A stretch of 64,000 bases of DNA from JAGRCP01 sp942490705 (GTDB taxonomy: Bacteria > Chloroflexota > Anaerolineae > Caldilineales > Caldilineaceae), in NCBI GenBank assembly GCA_942490705.1, contig CALNXY010000005.1:310001-374000 (forward strand), given 5' to 3'. The notes below the pieces were generated by a model. That model saw only the letters and a program-made list of their open reading frames with translations. It was not told where the DNA came from and made no database searches. Every line of letters begins with the position of its first letter. Within the stretch, counting starts at the first letter, position 1. Shown piece after piece: positions 28,578-38,169 of the stretch. The position numbers and the translations under genes were made by a program.

Positions 28578-28757
28578 CGATCAAGCGACAACGCTGCTCT
28601 TCATCCCGCATTCACCTTCGGTATCGGACGCCGCCATGCTAAAATATGCGCGCGACGGTCAATATGATCGTATCGGCCCGCTTGTCATGACGGTTGCGAA
28701 ACGTCGATACTTTGCGTAATTTTTGCGCAAAGCGAACAAGGAGCAATCTCTCTCACC

Positions 28758-29714
28758 ATGCGAGTTTTTATTACGGGCGGCGCAGGATTTCTGGGCAGCC
28801 ATTTAGCCAATCGCCTGCATACGGCAGGCCACTCTGTGCGCGTGCTGGACGACTTGACCAGCGGTGATCCCGCATACCTCCAGCCCGGCATTAGTTTCAC
28901 CCGGGGTGATATGAACGACGTGCCCAAGCTTTGGTCACTGCTTCAGGACGTTGACTGGGTTTTCCACTTGGCTGCGCGGGTCAGCGTTCCCGCATCTGTG
29001 CTCTACCCGCGTGAATACAACAATGTCAATGTGGGCGGCACGGTTGCACTCCTTGAAGCATGCCGTGATGTCGGGGCCGTGCAGCGGGTCATTCTTGCCG
29101 GCAGTGCCACCGTCTATGGCGACCAGCCTCTCCAACCGGTTGGCGAAGTGATGGCGCCGCAACCAGGCGTGCCCTACGCCGTGAGCAAGTTGGCTGCAGA
29201 GCAATATCTCTTCAACATCGGCGCCCTCAGTGGTTTTGAGACGGTCTCCTTACGCATCTTCAACGCCTACGGCCCCCGACAGTCGCTGCCGCCTGTTCAT
29301 CCACCCGTTGTGCCGCAGGTCATGCAGCAGATTGCGGGACGCGGTTCGGTGATCATCTTTGGCGATGGACGCCAGACGCGTGACTTCGTCTTCGTGGATG
29401 ACGTGATTATGGCGTTGATTGCAGCGGCCGAAGCCGACAACGTCAATGGCGAAATCATCAACGTCGGCAGCGGCCAGGAAACGTCACTCAATGATTTGGT
29501 CGCCATGATCGGTAAAGTAGTCGGGGCCAAGCCCAATGTGCTCTACAACGGTGAATCGTCTGGCGGCATCCGTCGACTCGTCGCGGATATCAGCAAAGCC
29601 AGGCGCCTGCTCAACTATCGCCCGCGCACCAGCCTCGAAGCAGGTCTCCAGCGCCTCTACCGCGAAGATCCGCACTTTGCCCGGCGCGCAACAGCGTCTC
29701 AACTGACAGCCTGA
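28758..29714 (+). CDS. NAD-dependent sugar epimerase/dehydratase (GalE-like)
   Basis: A 318-residue extended SDR acting on nucleotide sugars. Rossmann start MRVFITGGAGFLGSHLANRL, LDDLTSGD at the cofactor-specificity loop, ASVLYP, catalytic SATVYGD and YAVSK, then FNAYGPRQ and DFVFVDDV. Most similar by eye to UDP-glucose/UDP-GlcNAc 4-epimerases. A gap of 180 bases precedes it. Its TGA overlaps the mltG start (TGATG), so it is translationally coupled to a cell-wall enzyme, pointing to envelope-sugar metabolism. Confidence 0.9.
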   Translation: MRVFITGGAGFLGSHLANRLHTAGHSVRVLDDLTSGDPAYLQPGISFTRGDMNDVPKLWSLLQDVDWVFHLAARVSVPASVLYPREYNNVNVGGTVALLEACRDVGAVQRVILAGSATVYGDQPLQPVGEVMAPQPGVPYAVSKLAAEQYLFNIGALSGFETVSLRIFNAYGPRQSLPPVHPPVVPQVMQQIAGRGSVIIFGDGRQTRDFVFVDDVIMALIAAAEADNVNGEIINVGSGQETSLNDLVAMIGKVVGAKPNVLYNGESSGGIRRLVADISKARRLLNYRPRTSLEAGLQRLYREDPHFARRATASQLTA

Positions 29715-30847
29715 TGAGTGCTTTCGCCTTCCTGACGACACACAGGGCAGTCCGACCGCTGATCACGGCGATGTTGATGCTGCTACCACTCTGGTTGGGC
29801 GGTTGCGCCAGCAGCACGGGTGAACGGGCGCTGGGCGCCTATCTGGCCGCCAATCAAGAGGAACTCAACAGCCCGATCAGCGTGAGCGATCAGCCGGTGC
29901 CCTTTGTCGTGGAGCCGGGCACGCCTGCGCGCGTCATCGGCCAGCAGCTTGCCGAAGCCGGGCTGATCGAAGACGCGTTTCTCTTCGAGGCCTACGTGCG
30001 CATCAACGGGCTGGCTGATCGGCTGAAAGCGGGCAGCTATCTGTTGACGCCCTCCATGACCGTGGTTGAGATCGCCGCAGTGCTGCAAGATGCAGCCGCC
30101 GCCGGTCTCAGCGTGACGCTGCCCGAAGGCTGGCGGTTGGAGCAGATGGCCGAAGCCTTTGCGTCTGCCGGCGTGCTGACCGACGACCGCTATCTCGCTC
30201 AGGCCCAAAGCGGCGACCTGACCGATTTGGACTTCAGCCGCTTCCCCTTCTTGCAGCAGAAACCAGACGGCGCCAGCCTGGAAGGCTATCTCTTTCCCGA
30301 CACCTATCGCCTGCCGGTGACGGGGGCCAGCGGCGTAGAAGTCCTGGCCCAACAGCTAGAGGTATTCAGCGCCAAGGCGCTGCCGCTCTATACCGCCGCC
30401 GCCAGCGAGGGTCGGACTGCGCTGACGTTGCATGAAGTTCTCACCTTGGCCAGCATCGTCGAGCGCGAGGCCGTTGTGCCGGCGGAGCGAGCGGCCATCG
30501 CCGGCGTCTACCTCAACCGGCTGGCCAACGGCATGAAGCTCGACGCCGACCCCACGGTACAGTACGCCTTAGGCTATCAGCCGGAAAGCGGCCAGTGGTG
30601 GAAGACGCCGGTCTTCCTGGAAGAATATAGCTCGGTGATCAGCCCCTACAACACCTATCTGAACACGGGGCTGCCGCCCGGTCCCATTGCCAATCCCGGG
30701 TTGGCGAGTATTCAGGCCGTCCTTGCGCCAGAGCAGCACGATTACCTCTTCTTTGTCGCCCTCCCCGACGGCAGCGGTGCGCATGTATTCGCGCGCACGT
30801 ACGACGAACACATTGTCAACGTGCAAAAATACCTAGCCGGACCATGA
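29714..30847 (+). CDS. mltG: Endolytic transglycosylase MltG
   Basis: A 377-residue membrane-attached lytic transglycosylase of the YceG family that cuts nascent peptidoglycan and ends chains. The N-terminus has a hydrophobic stretch closing in LGGC, a possible lipobox. A LysM-like N-terminal region (PFVVEPGTPARVIGQQL) is followed by the catalytic domain: EGYLFPDTY, LASIVEREAVV with the catalytic Glu, LDADPTVQYAL, and YNTYLNTGLPPGPIANPG. The start overlaps the epimerase stop. The presence of MltG implies a murein wall in this organism. Confidence 0.95.
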   Translation: MSAFAFLTTHRAVRPLITAMLMLLPLWLGGCASSTGERALGAYLAANQEELNSPISVSDQPVPFVVEPGTPARVIGQQLAEAGLIEDAFLFEAYVRINGLADRLKAGSYLLTPSMTVVEIAAVLQDAAAAGLSVTLPEGWRLEQMAEAFASAGVLTDDRYLAQAQSGDLTDLDFSRFPFLQQKPDGASLEGYLFPDTYRLPVTGASGVEVLAQQLEVFSAKALPLYTAAASEGRTALTLHEVLTLASIVEREAVVPAERAAIAGVYLNRLANGMKLDADPTVQYALGYQPESGQWWKTPVFLEEYSSVISPYNTYLNTGLPPGPIANPGLASIQAVLAPEQHDYLFFVALPDGSGAHVFARTYDEHIVNVQKYLAGP

Positions 30848-30906
30848 GTCCGCGGGTGATCGACTGCATCCCAACGAACCGGATCTAAATATAAGGACCT
30901 CTGACC

Positions 30907-33117
30907 ATGGCCGCAAACATGCCTAGCGTGCCCGGAGCGACCAATAGCGCCAAGGGTCGCTTTGGGACATTCGCCGGTGTTTTTACCCCCAATGTGCTGA
31001 CGATTTTGGGTCTGATTCTCTTTCTGCGCACGGGCTGGGTTGTGGGCCAGGCCGGCCTGATCGGTGCGCTGGCCATTGTGTTGATTTCCAACGTGATCAC
31101 GCTGCTCACCGGCCTCTCGCTCTCCGCGATTTCCACCAGCATGACGGTGCGCACGGGGGGCAACTACTACATGATCTCCCGTTCCCTGGGTTTGGAGATC
31201 GGGGGGGCAATCGGCATTCCACTCTATCTTTCGCAAGCGATTTCAGTAGCCTTTTACGTCATCGGCTTCACCGAAGCACTGCAATCCGTCCCCCTCTTCC
31301 AACCGATTGACGAACGACTAATCTCGACGGCAGTCGTCATCGTCTTTGGTCTGACCGCCTATGTTGGGGCCGATTTTGCGCTGCGCATTCAGTTTCTCGT
31401 GCTGGGCGCGTTGGGCGTGGCCCTCGCGTCTTTTTTCCTGGGCGGCTGGGGCGACTTCATTCAGCCGACGCTCACGCCCGAGTACGTAGCCGGGCAGAGC
31501 TTCTGGACGGTCTTTGCGGTCTTCTTCCCCGCCGTCACCGGCATTACGGTCGGGGCCAGCATGTCGGGTGACCTCAAGGACCCCAGCCGCAGCATTCCGC
31601 GCGGCACGTTGCTTTCCATCGTCGTCACAGCCATTATCTACATTGCCACCGTCATCTGGCTTTCGCTCCATGCCACGCCGTCCGAACTGGTCAGCAATAA
31701 TCTGATCATGCAGGATATCGCGGCGTGGCCGGTGGCAATTCTGATCGGTGTATGGGCGGCGACGCTCTCTTCTGCGCTGGGCAGCATCATGGCAGCGCCG
31801 CGGGTTCTCCAGGCGCTGGCGCTGGACCACGTTGCGCCTCGCTCGTTTGCGGGCCAACTTGGCAGCAAGACGGAGCCGCGCGTGGCGGTCTTGATCACCA
31901 CGGCCATCGCTCTCTCAGTCGTATGGATGGGCGATCTAAACTTCGTCGCGCCGGTCATTAGCATGTTTTTTCTTAACACTTATGGCATGACCAATTTGGC
32001 GGCAGGCATCGAGCGATGGGTTGGCAACCCAAGTTATCGACCGCGCTTCGCCGTCCACTGGAGCGTTTCGCTGCTGGGCGCGCTGGGTTGTTACGGGGCC
32101 ATGTTCCTCATCAACCCCTGGGCGACTGTGGTCGCAATCGTGGTCAGCTTTGGTATTTTCTTTTACCTGGAGCAGCGTTCCCTGTCCCATACCTGGGGTG
32201 ATGTACGAAGCGGCCTCTGGTTCACGCTGGCCCGCTATGCGTTGCTAAATCTAGAGAACCAAACCTGGCACCGGAAAAACTGGCGCCCCAACATCCTCGT
32301 CTTCACGGGGCGTCCACACAATCGCGAACAGCTCGTCCAGCTGGCCGATTGGTTAAGCAGAGGCAAGGGCATCGTCACCTTCTCACAGCTAATCATCGGC
32401 GATGTGGAAGAGATTGCCGGTCGCAATCTGCGCACCGCCGCCCGCAAGCACATCCGCGGCTACATTCAGGAGCGCGAGATGATGGCCTTCACAGAAGCAG
32501 ACGTCGTCCCCAATTTCTACGACGGTGTGCTCTCGGTTGCGCAAGCTCATGGCGTAGGCGGGCTTGAGCCCAATGCCATCCTGCTGGGCTGGAGTGGCAG
32601 CCCAAGGGGACGCATTGAGGGGATTCGGTTGATGAATGCGCTGCGTGCACTGAACAAGTCCACGCTTTTTCTACGCTATGATTCGGAGCGCGGCTATGGC
32701 CGGCAGCAGCGGATTGATGTCTGGTGGGGTGGACGCGGCGGCAACGCCGATCTCATGCTCCTGATCGCCCACATCATCAGTCAGCACCGCTCTTGGCGCG
32801 GCGCCCAGATTCGCCTACTGCGGATCATTGAACACGAAGGGGGGCAGGCACAGACTGTTGCCCATATGGAATCGGTGCTGGAAGAGGTACGCGTCGTCGG
32901 CGAGCCGGTCGTCATCGTACGCGAGGGAGATGAATCCATCGCCGATATTATGGAGCGATGGAGCGAAGAAACCGATCTGTCACTACTCGGCTTGCGTATC
33001 CCGGCGCATTTGCACGACGATGAATATGCCGAGCAGATCAATCAGTTGATGGCGCGCATAGGGTCGGTTCTGCTCGTTCGCAGCACGCAGGATGACGATA
33101 TTCTTATTGTGGATTAA
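30907..33117 (+). CDS. SLC12-like (cation-chloride/amino-acid) permease
   Basis: A 736-residue transporter of the APC superfamily, SLC12-related. The first 450 residues hold about 12 membrane helices, beginning with GRFGTFAGVFTPNVLTILG, ILFLRTGWVVGQAG and RTGGNYYMISRSLG, all typical of cation-chloride cotransporter homologues. The C-terminal third is cytoplasmic with RPNILVFTGRPHNREQ and the universal-stress-like SLC12 fold. Transported substrates cannot be read from the sequence. Confidence 0.9.
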   Translation: MAANMPSVPGATNSAKGRFGTFAGVFTPNVLTILGLILFLRTGWVVGQAGLIGALAIVLISNVITLLTGLSLSAISTSMTVRTGGNYYMISRSLGLEIGGAIGIPLYLSQAISVAFYVIGFTEALQSVPLFQPIDERLISTAVVIVFGLTAYVGADFALRIQFLVLGALGVALASFFLGGWGDFIQPTLTPEYVAGQSFWTVFAVFFPAVTGITVGASMSGDLKDPSRSIPRGTLLSIVVTAIIYIATVIWLSLHATPSELVSNNLIMQDIAAWPVAILIGVWAATLSSALGSIMAAPRVLQALALDHVAPRSFAGQLGSKTEPRVAVLITTAIALSVVWMGDLNFVAPVISMFFLNTYGMTNLAAGIERWVGNPSYRPRFAVHWSVSLLGALGCYGAMFLINPWATVVAIVVSFGIFFYLEQRSLSHTWGDVRSGLWFTLARYALLNLENQTWHRKNWRPNILVFTGRPHNREQLVQLADWLSRGKGIVTFSQLIIGDVEEIAGRNLRTAARKHIRGYIQEREMMAFTEADVVPNFYDGVLSVAQAHGVGGLEPNAILLGWSGSPRGRIEGIRLMNALRALNKSTLFLRYDSERGYGRQQRIDVWWGGRGGNADLMLLIAHIISQHRSWRGAQIRLLRIIEHEGGQAQTVAHMESVLEEVRVVGEPVVIVREGDESIADIMERWSEETDLSLLGLRIPAHLHDDEYAEQINQLMARIGSVLLVRSTQDDDILIVD

Positions 33118-33165
33118 GCTTGGCGGACCCGATCATGCCGACCGGCAAGCCGGGCAGATGCTGAT

Positions 33166-33221
33166 GGGGCGAAACTGGCCAAACCTTCAGATTCTCTGTC
33201 AGGTTTGACCAGTTTCGCCCC
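33166..33221. terminator. Long hairpin between convergent genes
   Basis: Arms 33166-33186 and 33201-33221 form a 21-bp stem with one mismatch around a 14-base loop. It lies between the SLC12-like gene and the glycosidase gene, which converge. The T-runs are poor, so this may be a factor-dependent end or an intergenic repeat. Confidence 0.6.
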
Positions 33222-33246
33222 ATTTGCGTTCTCGCCTGCCCTCAGC

Positions 33247-34833
33247 CTAGCGCGGCAACTGCAGAATAAACGGCTCTTTATCAAACGTGACCGTGATTCT
33301 CCCGTCATTTGCTCCGTCGCTGCCGTCGTTTAAGGGTGTTGCATTACCATAAATATTGAACCGAATCGCGCTGGTCGCATCAAAGGTGAGCTGCGTGCTC
33401 ACGTTCTCTTCTGCATCCCAGTAGGTCCACCCGACGATTAGCTTGCGGTTATTGACTGGGTCATCGAACTCGTACGCCATGTAGCCGTCACCGCCATCCG
33501 TTTCGGGTGTGAGTGTACGCACGTAATTGGCATACTCATAGAAATCACTCATCGCCAGAAATGCATCAAACGCGGGCTTATAAGAGGGGGGATTGTCTGA
33601 TTTCACCAGCCCTGTATAACGAGGATAGCCCTCCAGATCATAGAGCGTAAACCAGGTTACCGCTTCAACCCCCGAAACTCGCGCCTGGGTAAAGATCTGC
33701 GTCAAATAGATTGACTGGCGATGGGCCAACCAACCATCGGATGATGTCGCGTGATCGCCCGTTTCCGTGATCATGATCGGCTTGTCAAAACCGTAGTCGC
33801 GCATGATCTGACGGAATTCGTCAACTTTTTCAATCGTACCCGGGAAATGATCAGCGCGTTCAGGAAAGTAGCCCGCATAGTTGTGAATATTCATCACGTC
33901 GAAATAGGGCCCGCCTCCAGCAGCCAACACCTGCTCCACCCAGTTGCGTACGAAGACGCCGTCTTGATCAACGAACCAATCCTGGGCGACACCACCAAAA
34001 AGAATTCTGGCTTCCGGATCGGCGGCCTTCATCGCAGGATAGAGCGCGGCCATCATCTGTGCGTATTCTGCGGGGTAGTTTCCCCATGAATAGCGATTGT
34101 CCGGCTCATTGTAAAGTTCCCAATGCTTCACTCTTGGCGAGCAAGGCGCGTCGTCGAGACCGTCCCCGTCATATCGCTCTACGACTGCCGCCGCGAACTG
34201 GGCAAATTCGTCCAGGCTCGTTAAGTTGATGGGACCGTTGGGTGCGCTGGCCGCCCATCGCGGTGCAAAGCTGATAGTGCCAATCATCTGGACATTCACA
34301 TGCTTTGACGCTTCAAGCTCATTATCGATACGTTCCCAATTGTACTGATCGGGCGTAGTATTCTCTCTTTCCGTCTGCGCCCACGGCACCAACGTCCGCA
34401 CCCAGCCGGACTTACTAGCCACCAACGGTTCGAAGAACTCTCGGTCAGGACCCGTATCATCATACATCTGCACGCCAAAATGGCTGGAGCGCCGCACGCC
34501 CGCACCATACTGGACACACTCGCTCGATGGCGGACGTGCGGGCGTGGGCGATGCAGTTGGCGTAATCGTTGGCGTGACGCCGGGTACAAAGGTCGGTGTG
34601 GGCGATGGCGTCACGCCAGGCGGCAGAGTGGGTGTAGGCGTTGGCGTTGCATCGGGCGGCAGCGTTGGGGTTGGCAAGGCCGTTGGCCCATATTCGGCCG
34701 GAGAACCGAACCGAGTAATCAAGGGGACATAGGTGTTCGTGCCTGAATCCTGCGCCAACGCGATGCCGGCCAGCGGTCCCAGAATGAACAGACACAATGC
34801 CAAAACCAGGGCGATACTCTTGTTTCGTTGCAT
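33247..34833 (-). CDS. Secreted clan GH-A glycoside hydrolase
   Basis: A 528-residue exported protein. The ATG at 34833 is preceded by GGGAG and AAGAAGG; a GTG at 34857 would add eight residues. Residues 1-27 are a Sec signal peptide ending ALA-Q. A Thr-Pro linker (TPTPTLPPGVTP-type repeats) spans about 48-105. The catalytic TIM barrel shows HFGVQMY, VRTLVPWAQTE, the acid/base Glu in WELYNEPD, FDVMNIHNYAG, and the nucleophile Glu in IMITETG, as in GH39/GH5-like enzymes. A C-terminal beta-sandwich follows. It may degrade plant or bacterial polysaccharide; the precise GH family is unsure. Confidence 0.87.
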   Translation of the reverse strand: MQRNKSIALVLALCLFILGPLAGIALAQDSGTNTYVPLITRFGSPAEYGPTALPTPTLPPDATPTPTPTLPPGVTPSPTPTFVPGVTPTITPTASPTPARPPSSECVQYGAGVRRSSHFGVQMYDDTGPDREFFEPLVASKSGWVRTLVPWAQTERENTTPDQYNWERIDNELEASKHVNVQMIGTISFAPRWAASAPNGPINLTSLDEFAQFAAAVVERYDGDGLDDAPCSPRVKHWELYNEPDNRYSWGNYPAEYAQMMAALYPAMKAADPEARILFGGVAQDWFVDQDGVFVRNWVEQVLAAGGGPYFDVMNIHNYAGYFPERADHFPGTIEKVDEFRQIMRDYGFDKPIMITETGDHATSSDGWLAHRQSIYLTQIFTQARVSGVEAVTWFTLYDLEGYPRYTGLVKSDNPPSYKPAFDAFLAMSDFYEYANYVRTLTPETDGGDGYMAYEFDDPVNNRKLIVGWTYWDAEENVSTQLTFDATSAIRFNIYGNATPLNDGSDGANDGRITVTFDKEPFILQLPR

Positions 34834-35137
34834 ACCTTCTTTACTCCCTTCAAACACCCCATAATGGGGCGCTCATCAACAAGCTGCAACCTCGTGGCCA
34901 AGCACCCAACGCGCGCGCAGATGCTTCAAGAACGTTTTCTATGGCAATGAAGTAGAGTGCGGTGAAGAGAACGAAACGCCTACTGAGCAATGATCGTGTG
35001 TAGGCTCTTATATTGAGGGTCCAATGAGGGTCGCAAGCACAGATTATCCGAACCGATCACAATGGTCTCGTATTCTACCCAATTAATCGTAATAGGAACA
35101 AGTTTCCCGCACGCAGTAGACAACGGAAGCACTACGG

Positions 35138-38065
35138 TCACCCGTCGACAATCAGCAGGCGTCGGGTTTCTGCCGTCATCGCTAAGGCTTCGTATTCGGC
35201 GGCGTAGCGGCGCATGCAGTCCAGATCCTCCAATCCCAAGCCGTGCACGGTGCGCACAAACGTGACGGAGAATGGATCCTGGGTCGGCAAAAGCGCTAGA
35301 TTATACTCCTCCAGCAATGTACGAGTCAGATCCGTGTCAGATCGACCGGATGCCGCCGCAAAGTCAATCGTAATGCCGTAGACGGCGAGACGATCCGAGA
35401 CATCGTAATTGGCTGTTGGCTTGGCCCGATTCCAACTGTTTTCGATGTAGCGACGGCGCGGAAAAGCCTGGACATTGGAAACTAGGGCAGTCCGGCCATT
35501 AGACGCTTCCAATGCACGTAGTTGACGCTGAAGTTCCTCAGTCTCCTCGCGGCTGCGCCAGAGCATATGCTCAATGCTATATTCCTCAGCCAGCGCGCGA
35601 ATCAATTCAGCGCGCGCTGGTTCCGTCCGGGCCAAGCTCACGGGCGCGACAGAACGACGTACGGTGCCTCGAATCAACTCGGCCAATGTCTGCGCTTGAG
35701 CCTGAATCGACACATCGCCGGCATCGACCGGCAACATGGCTTTGAAGATGCGTTCAACCTCGCGCCGCCATGCGTCATCGCCCCACAGGCGATCCAGGCG
35801 GGCGTCACTGCTGTTGCCCCGGGCATCCTGCTGCACGCGCAAGTAGTCAAGGCACTCAGCCCACAGCCGCTCGCTAAGATAGGGACGATAGAGATGCGTC
35901 GGGCGCACATCGGCTGGCGGCGCGTTAGGCATGATGGGCGGCGTGGCAAGGGCAGTCAGTTCTTGATGGGCATCGTCGAGCATGGTCTGCCACACGTCCA
36001 GCAACGCGCTGAGTTGAGCAGTCATGCGTACCATGCCTGTCGTGGCCGCCGCGCGGACGTTGGCGGTCATTACAGCCGTGGCCAGGTCAACACGCTGCTG
36101 GCGCAGTCGGGTCACGCGCGCCAGCGCATAGCGATAGGCAAAGAGGATTGCGCCGAAGATCCCCGTGGTAAAACCGGCCAGGGCCAAACCATCGCGTACA
36201 TTGTCCCAAGGCTGCTCTATGACGGCCAAATAGCCCAGCGCCAATGCAGCGACGAGCGCCACGATTAGCACGCCGCGGAGCAAACCTCTACTCAACGACG
36301 GGCGTTGGGCGGCTGCCAGTTCATATTCATTGCACCAGGCGCGCACCGCCATCTCCTGCTGAAGGTCGGCCAGTTCGCGCCGGTTGGGCGTGTCGCCCAG
36401 CGCCAACGCCTGCTGAAGCTGCTCGGCTTCGGCTCGCCAACGCCGTACCTGCTCTTGCGCTGCGGTCAGACCGGCAGGCGAGGCCGCAACGAGATCCACA
36501 ACCTGGCGGTTGATGTTGCGGATCAATTCAGAAAAGAGGCGCGTGTCGCCCGTCCACGCTCCATCCGCTACGGTCCATTCGTCGGCCCGCAGCCCCCACG
36601 CTTCGTCCACTGCCTCAGGCCCCACGGCCAACGCGACGTAGGGCTCAGTCTCCAGCAGGTGGCGTTCGAATCCGAGCGCCCAATCGCGATCGGAGAGGCG
36701 ACGCAAATCTGCCGCCACGGGCGGAGGCAGGACAAAATTCTGGCTGACGCTCAGATCGGCAATGCGCGCCGGAGATTGATTTTCAAAGAGCTCGGGCAGG
36801 CGCTCGGTCAGGGCAGTGAGCGCCGCACTCTCTTCAAATCCCAGATCCCGCAGCGTCTGGGCACGAGGTGCGCGGCTGGCTGCGTTCCGCAAGAGCGCAT
36901 TGGTACGGGGCGTCTCTTCAGGCGTGCTGCGCAGCACCCACTCGCGCACCAGGCGGCTCTCTTCTTGTCGATTGATCGCATGCAGCACGTGGGCGATGGG
37001 CACATAGTCGGTTGCTGCCCCCAGGAGGCTGTAAGGCCGTGACTCGCCGGCGTGGAGACCGATCCCAAGCTGCTCCTGGATGTGCAGACCGCCGCCCGAA
37101 ACCAGATTGGCTTCTAGCGCATTGGCCGCCAAGATTGCCACTTCATGGCTGTCGTCGGCCAGACCTTGATTGCTTTTTTCTCGATCGAGCAGATAAATGT
37201 AGTCGAAGAGGGGCGCGCCCATGTGCGAGGTTAGCGACGGGTTCTGCCGGCCCAGCAACTGTTCCATTCCGGCATTGCTCGCACCATCGGGCCACTCGCG
37301 CTGCCCGGTGAGCGCTTCCAGCTCGCGCAGCGCAACGTAGGTTACGCCATCCTCCTGCGGCCGGCTCAGGTCGCCGGCATAGCTCCCCGTCGCCAACAAC
37401 GCCACAACTTGCGAGATATGTTGACGGCCGCTCCGCGCCAGCAGTTGGGTCACGGTCGGCCAAATCAGAGCCGACGTGAGCGGCTCGAAGAGCGGCGCAA
37501 CAATATAGAGCGTCGTCTGTACAAAGGGGTCGTCGGGATCCAAACTGTCATGCCGGATGGGATCAAGCAAATGCGTCTCGAGCAGGCGTGACACGGGGTC
37601 GGCATGTTGGGCCGCAGCCGAGAAGAACATGGAGCGCGTGGGTCGAACCGCTGATGGCGTAACGTCAGCGCGAAAGTCGAGTTGGCCATAGCCAAGCGGC
37701 GCGAGGTATGGCCGGGTCGCGTTTAGAAGCATGATCGCCCGGCGCTCGGAGGCCGTCAGCTCGGCCGGCAGACGCCGGCCCGCCCCCAACTTGCCCAGCG
37801 TGCGCTCAATGAAGTACGGAGGCAGATTTAACTGATCCTGGGGTCGGAAGAGTTCCATCCGTACCTGCCCCGGATCGGCCCATTCCGGATCAGCCATGAG
37901 CGCGCCAAAGCGGGTCACATCCTGCAAGTCCGGCCCCAACGCACCCAACGCAGCGCGCTGTTCCTGGGCAGCCTGAAGCCGGGGCAAGAGGTGAAACATC
38001 ACCTGCAGGCCCCACCCGCCGAAACAAAGAATGGCCGCGCGGCTTTGGGTGTAATTAACGATCAT
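35138..38065 (-). CDS. Membrane-anchored tubulin-like protein without the GTP-binding loop
   Basis: A 975-residue protein that is a paralogue of the tubulin-like protein encoded just upstream. Shared landmarks are the N-terminal glycine loop (CFGGWGLQ, 14-21, for GVGGMG), and the block FDYIYLLDREKSNQG (287-301, for FDFIFLVSRTNRNGN). At the tubulin signature the partner has VVGSLCGGTGSGMF; here the aligned region reads IVAPLFEPLTSALIW (188-202), so the GTP-binding T4 loop is lost. Two membrane helices lie at about 599-616 and 626-646, with coiled-coil around 535-580 and a long C-terminal domain. I infer a membrane tether or regulatory subunit for the active partner. It is the last gene of the minus-strand cluster; about 240 bases without features follow. 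Confidence 0.75.
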   Translation of the reverse strand: MIVNYTQSRAAILCFGGWGLQVMFHLLPRLQAAQEQRAALGALGPDLQDVTRFGALMADPEWADPGQVRMELFRPQDQLNLPPYFIERTLGKLGAGRRLPAELTASERRAIMLLNATRPYLAPLGYGQLDFRADVTPSAVRPTRSMFFSAAAQHADPVSRLLETHLLDPIRHDSLDPDDPFVQTTLYIVAPLFEPLTSALIWPTVTQLLARSGRQHISQVVALLATGSYAGDLSRPQEDGVTYVALRELEALTGQREWPDGASNAGMEQLLGRQNPSLTSHMGAPLFDYIYLLDREKSNQGLADDSHEVAILAANALEANLVSGGGLHIQEQLGIGLHAGESRPYSLLGAATDYVPIAHVLHAINRQEESRLVREWVLRSTPEETPRTNALLRNAASRAPRAQTLRDLGFEESAALTALTERLPELFENQSPARIADLSVSQNFVLPPPVAADLRRLSDRDWALGFERHLLETEPYVALAVGPEAVDEAWGLRADEWTVADGAWTGDTRLFSELIRNINRQVVDLVAASPAGLTAAQEQVRRWRAEAEQLQQALALGDTPNRRELADLQQEMAVRAWCNEYELAAAQRPSLSRGLLRGVLIVALVAALALGYLAVIEQPWDNVRDGLALAGFTTGIFGAILFAYRYALARVTRLRQQRVDLATAVMTANVRAAATTGMVRMTAQLSALLDVWQTMLDDAHQELTALATPPIMPNAPPADVRPTHLYRPYLSERLWAECLDYLRVQQDARGNSSDARLDRLWGDDAWRREVERIFKAMLPVDAGDVSIQAQAQTLAELIRGTVRRSVAPVSLARTEPARAELIRALAEEYSIEHMLWRSREETEELQRQLRALEASNGRTALVSNVQAFPRRRYIENSWNRAKPTANYDVSDRLAVYGITIDFAAASGRSDTDLTRTLLEEYNLALLPTQDPFSVTFVRTVHGLGLEDLDCMRRYAAEYEALAMTAETRRLLIVDG

Positions 38066-38084
38066 TGCGGTAACTGTCGATAGT

Positions 38085-38158
38085 CAATTGTCAATGGCCC
38101 GCCGTCGATTACCGGTGATTGATGATAATGTCGCTTCAATGACAATTGATCATTGGCC
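38085..38158. repeat. Imperfect direct repeats between the tubulin-like genes
   Basis: CAATTGTCAATGGCC (38085-38099) and CAATTGATCATTGGCC (38143-38158) are imperfect copies in the 104-base gap. The core CAATTGTCAAT also occurs at 12430-12440. Confidence 0.55.
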
Positions 38159-38169
38159 GTCGACAATCG

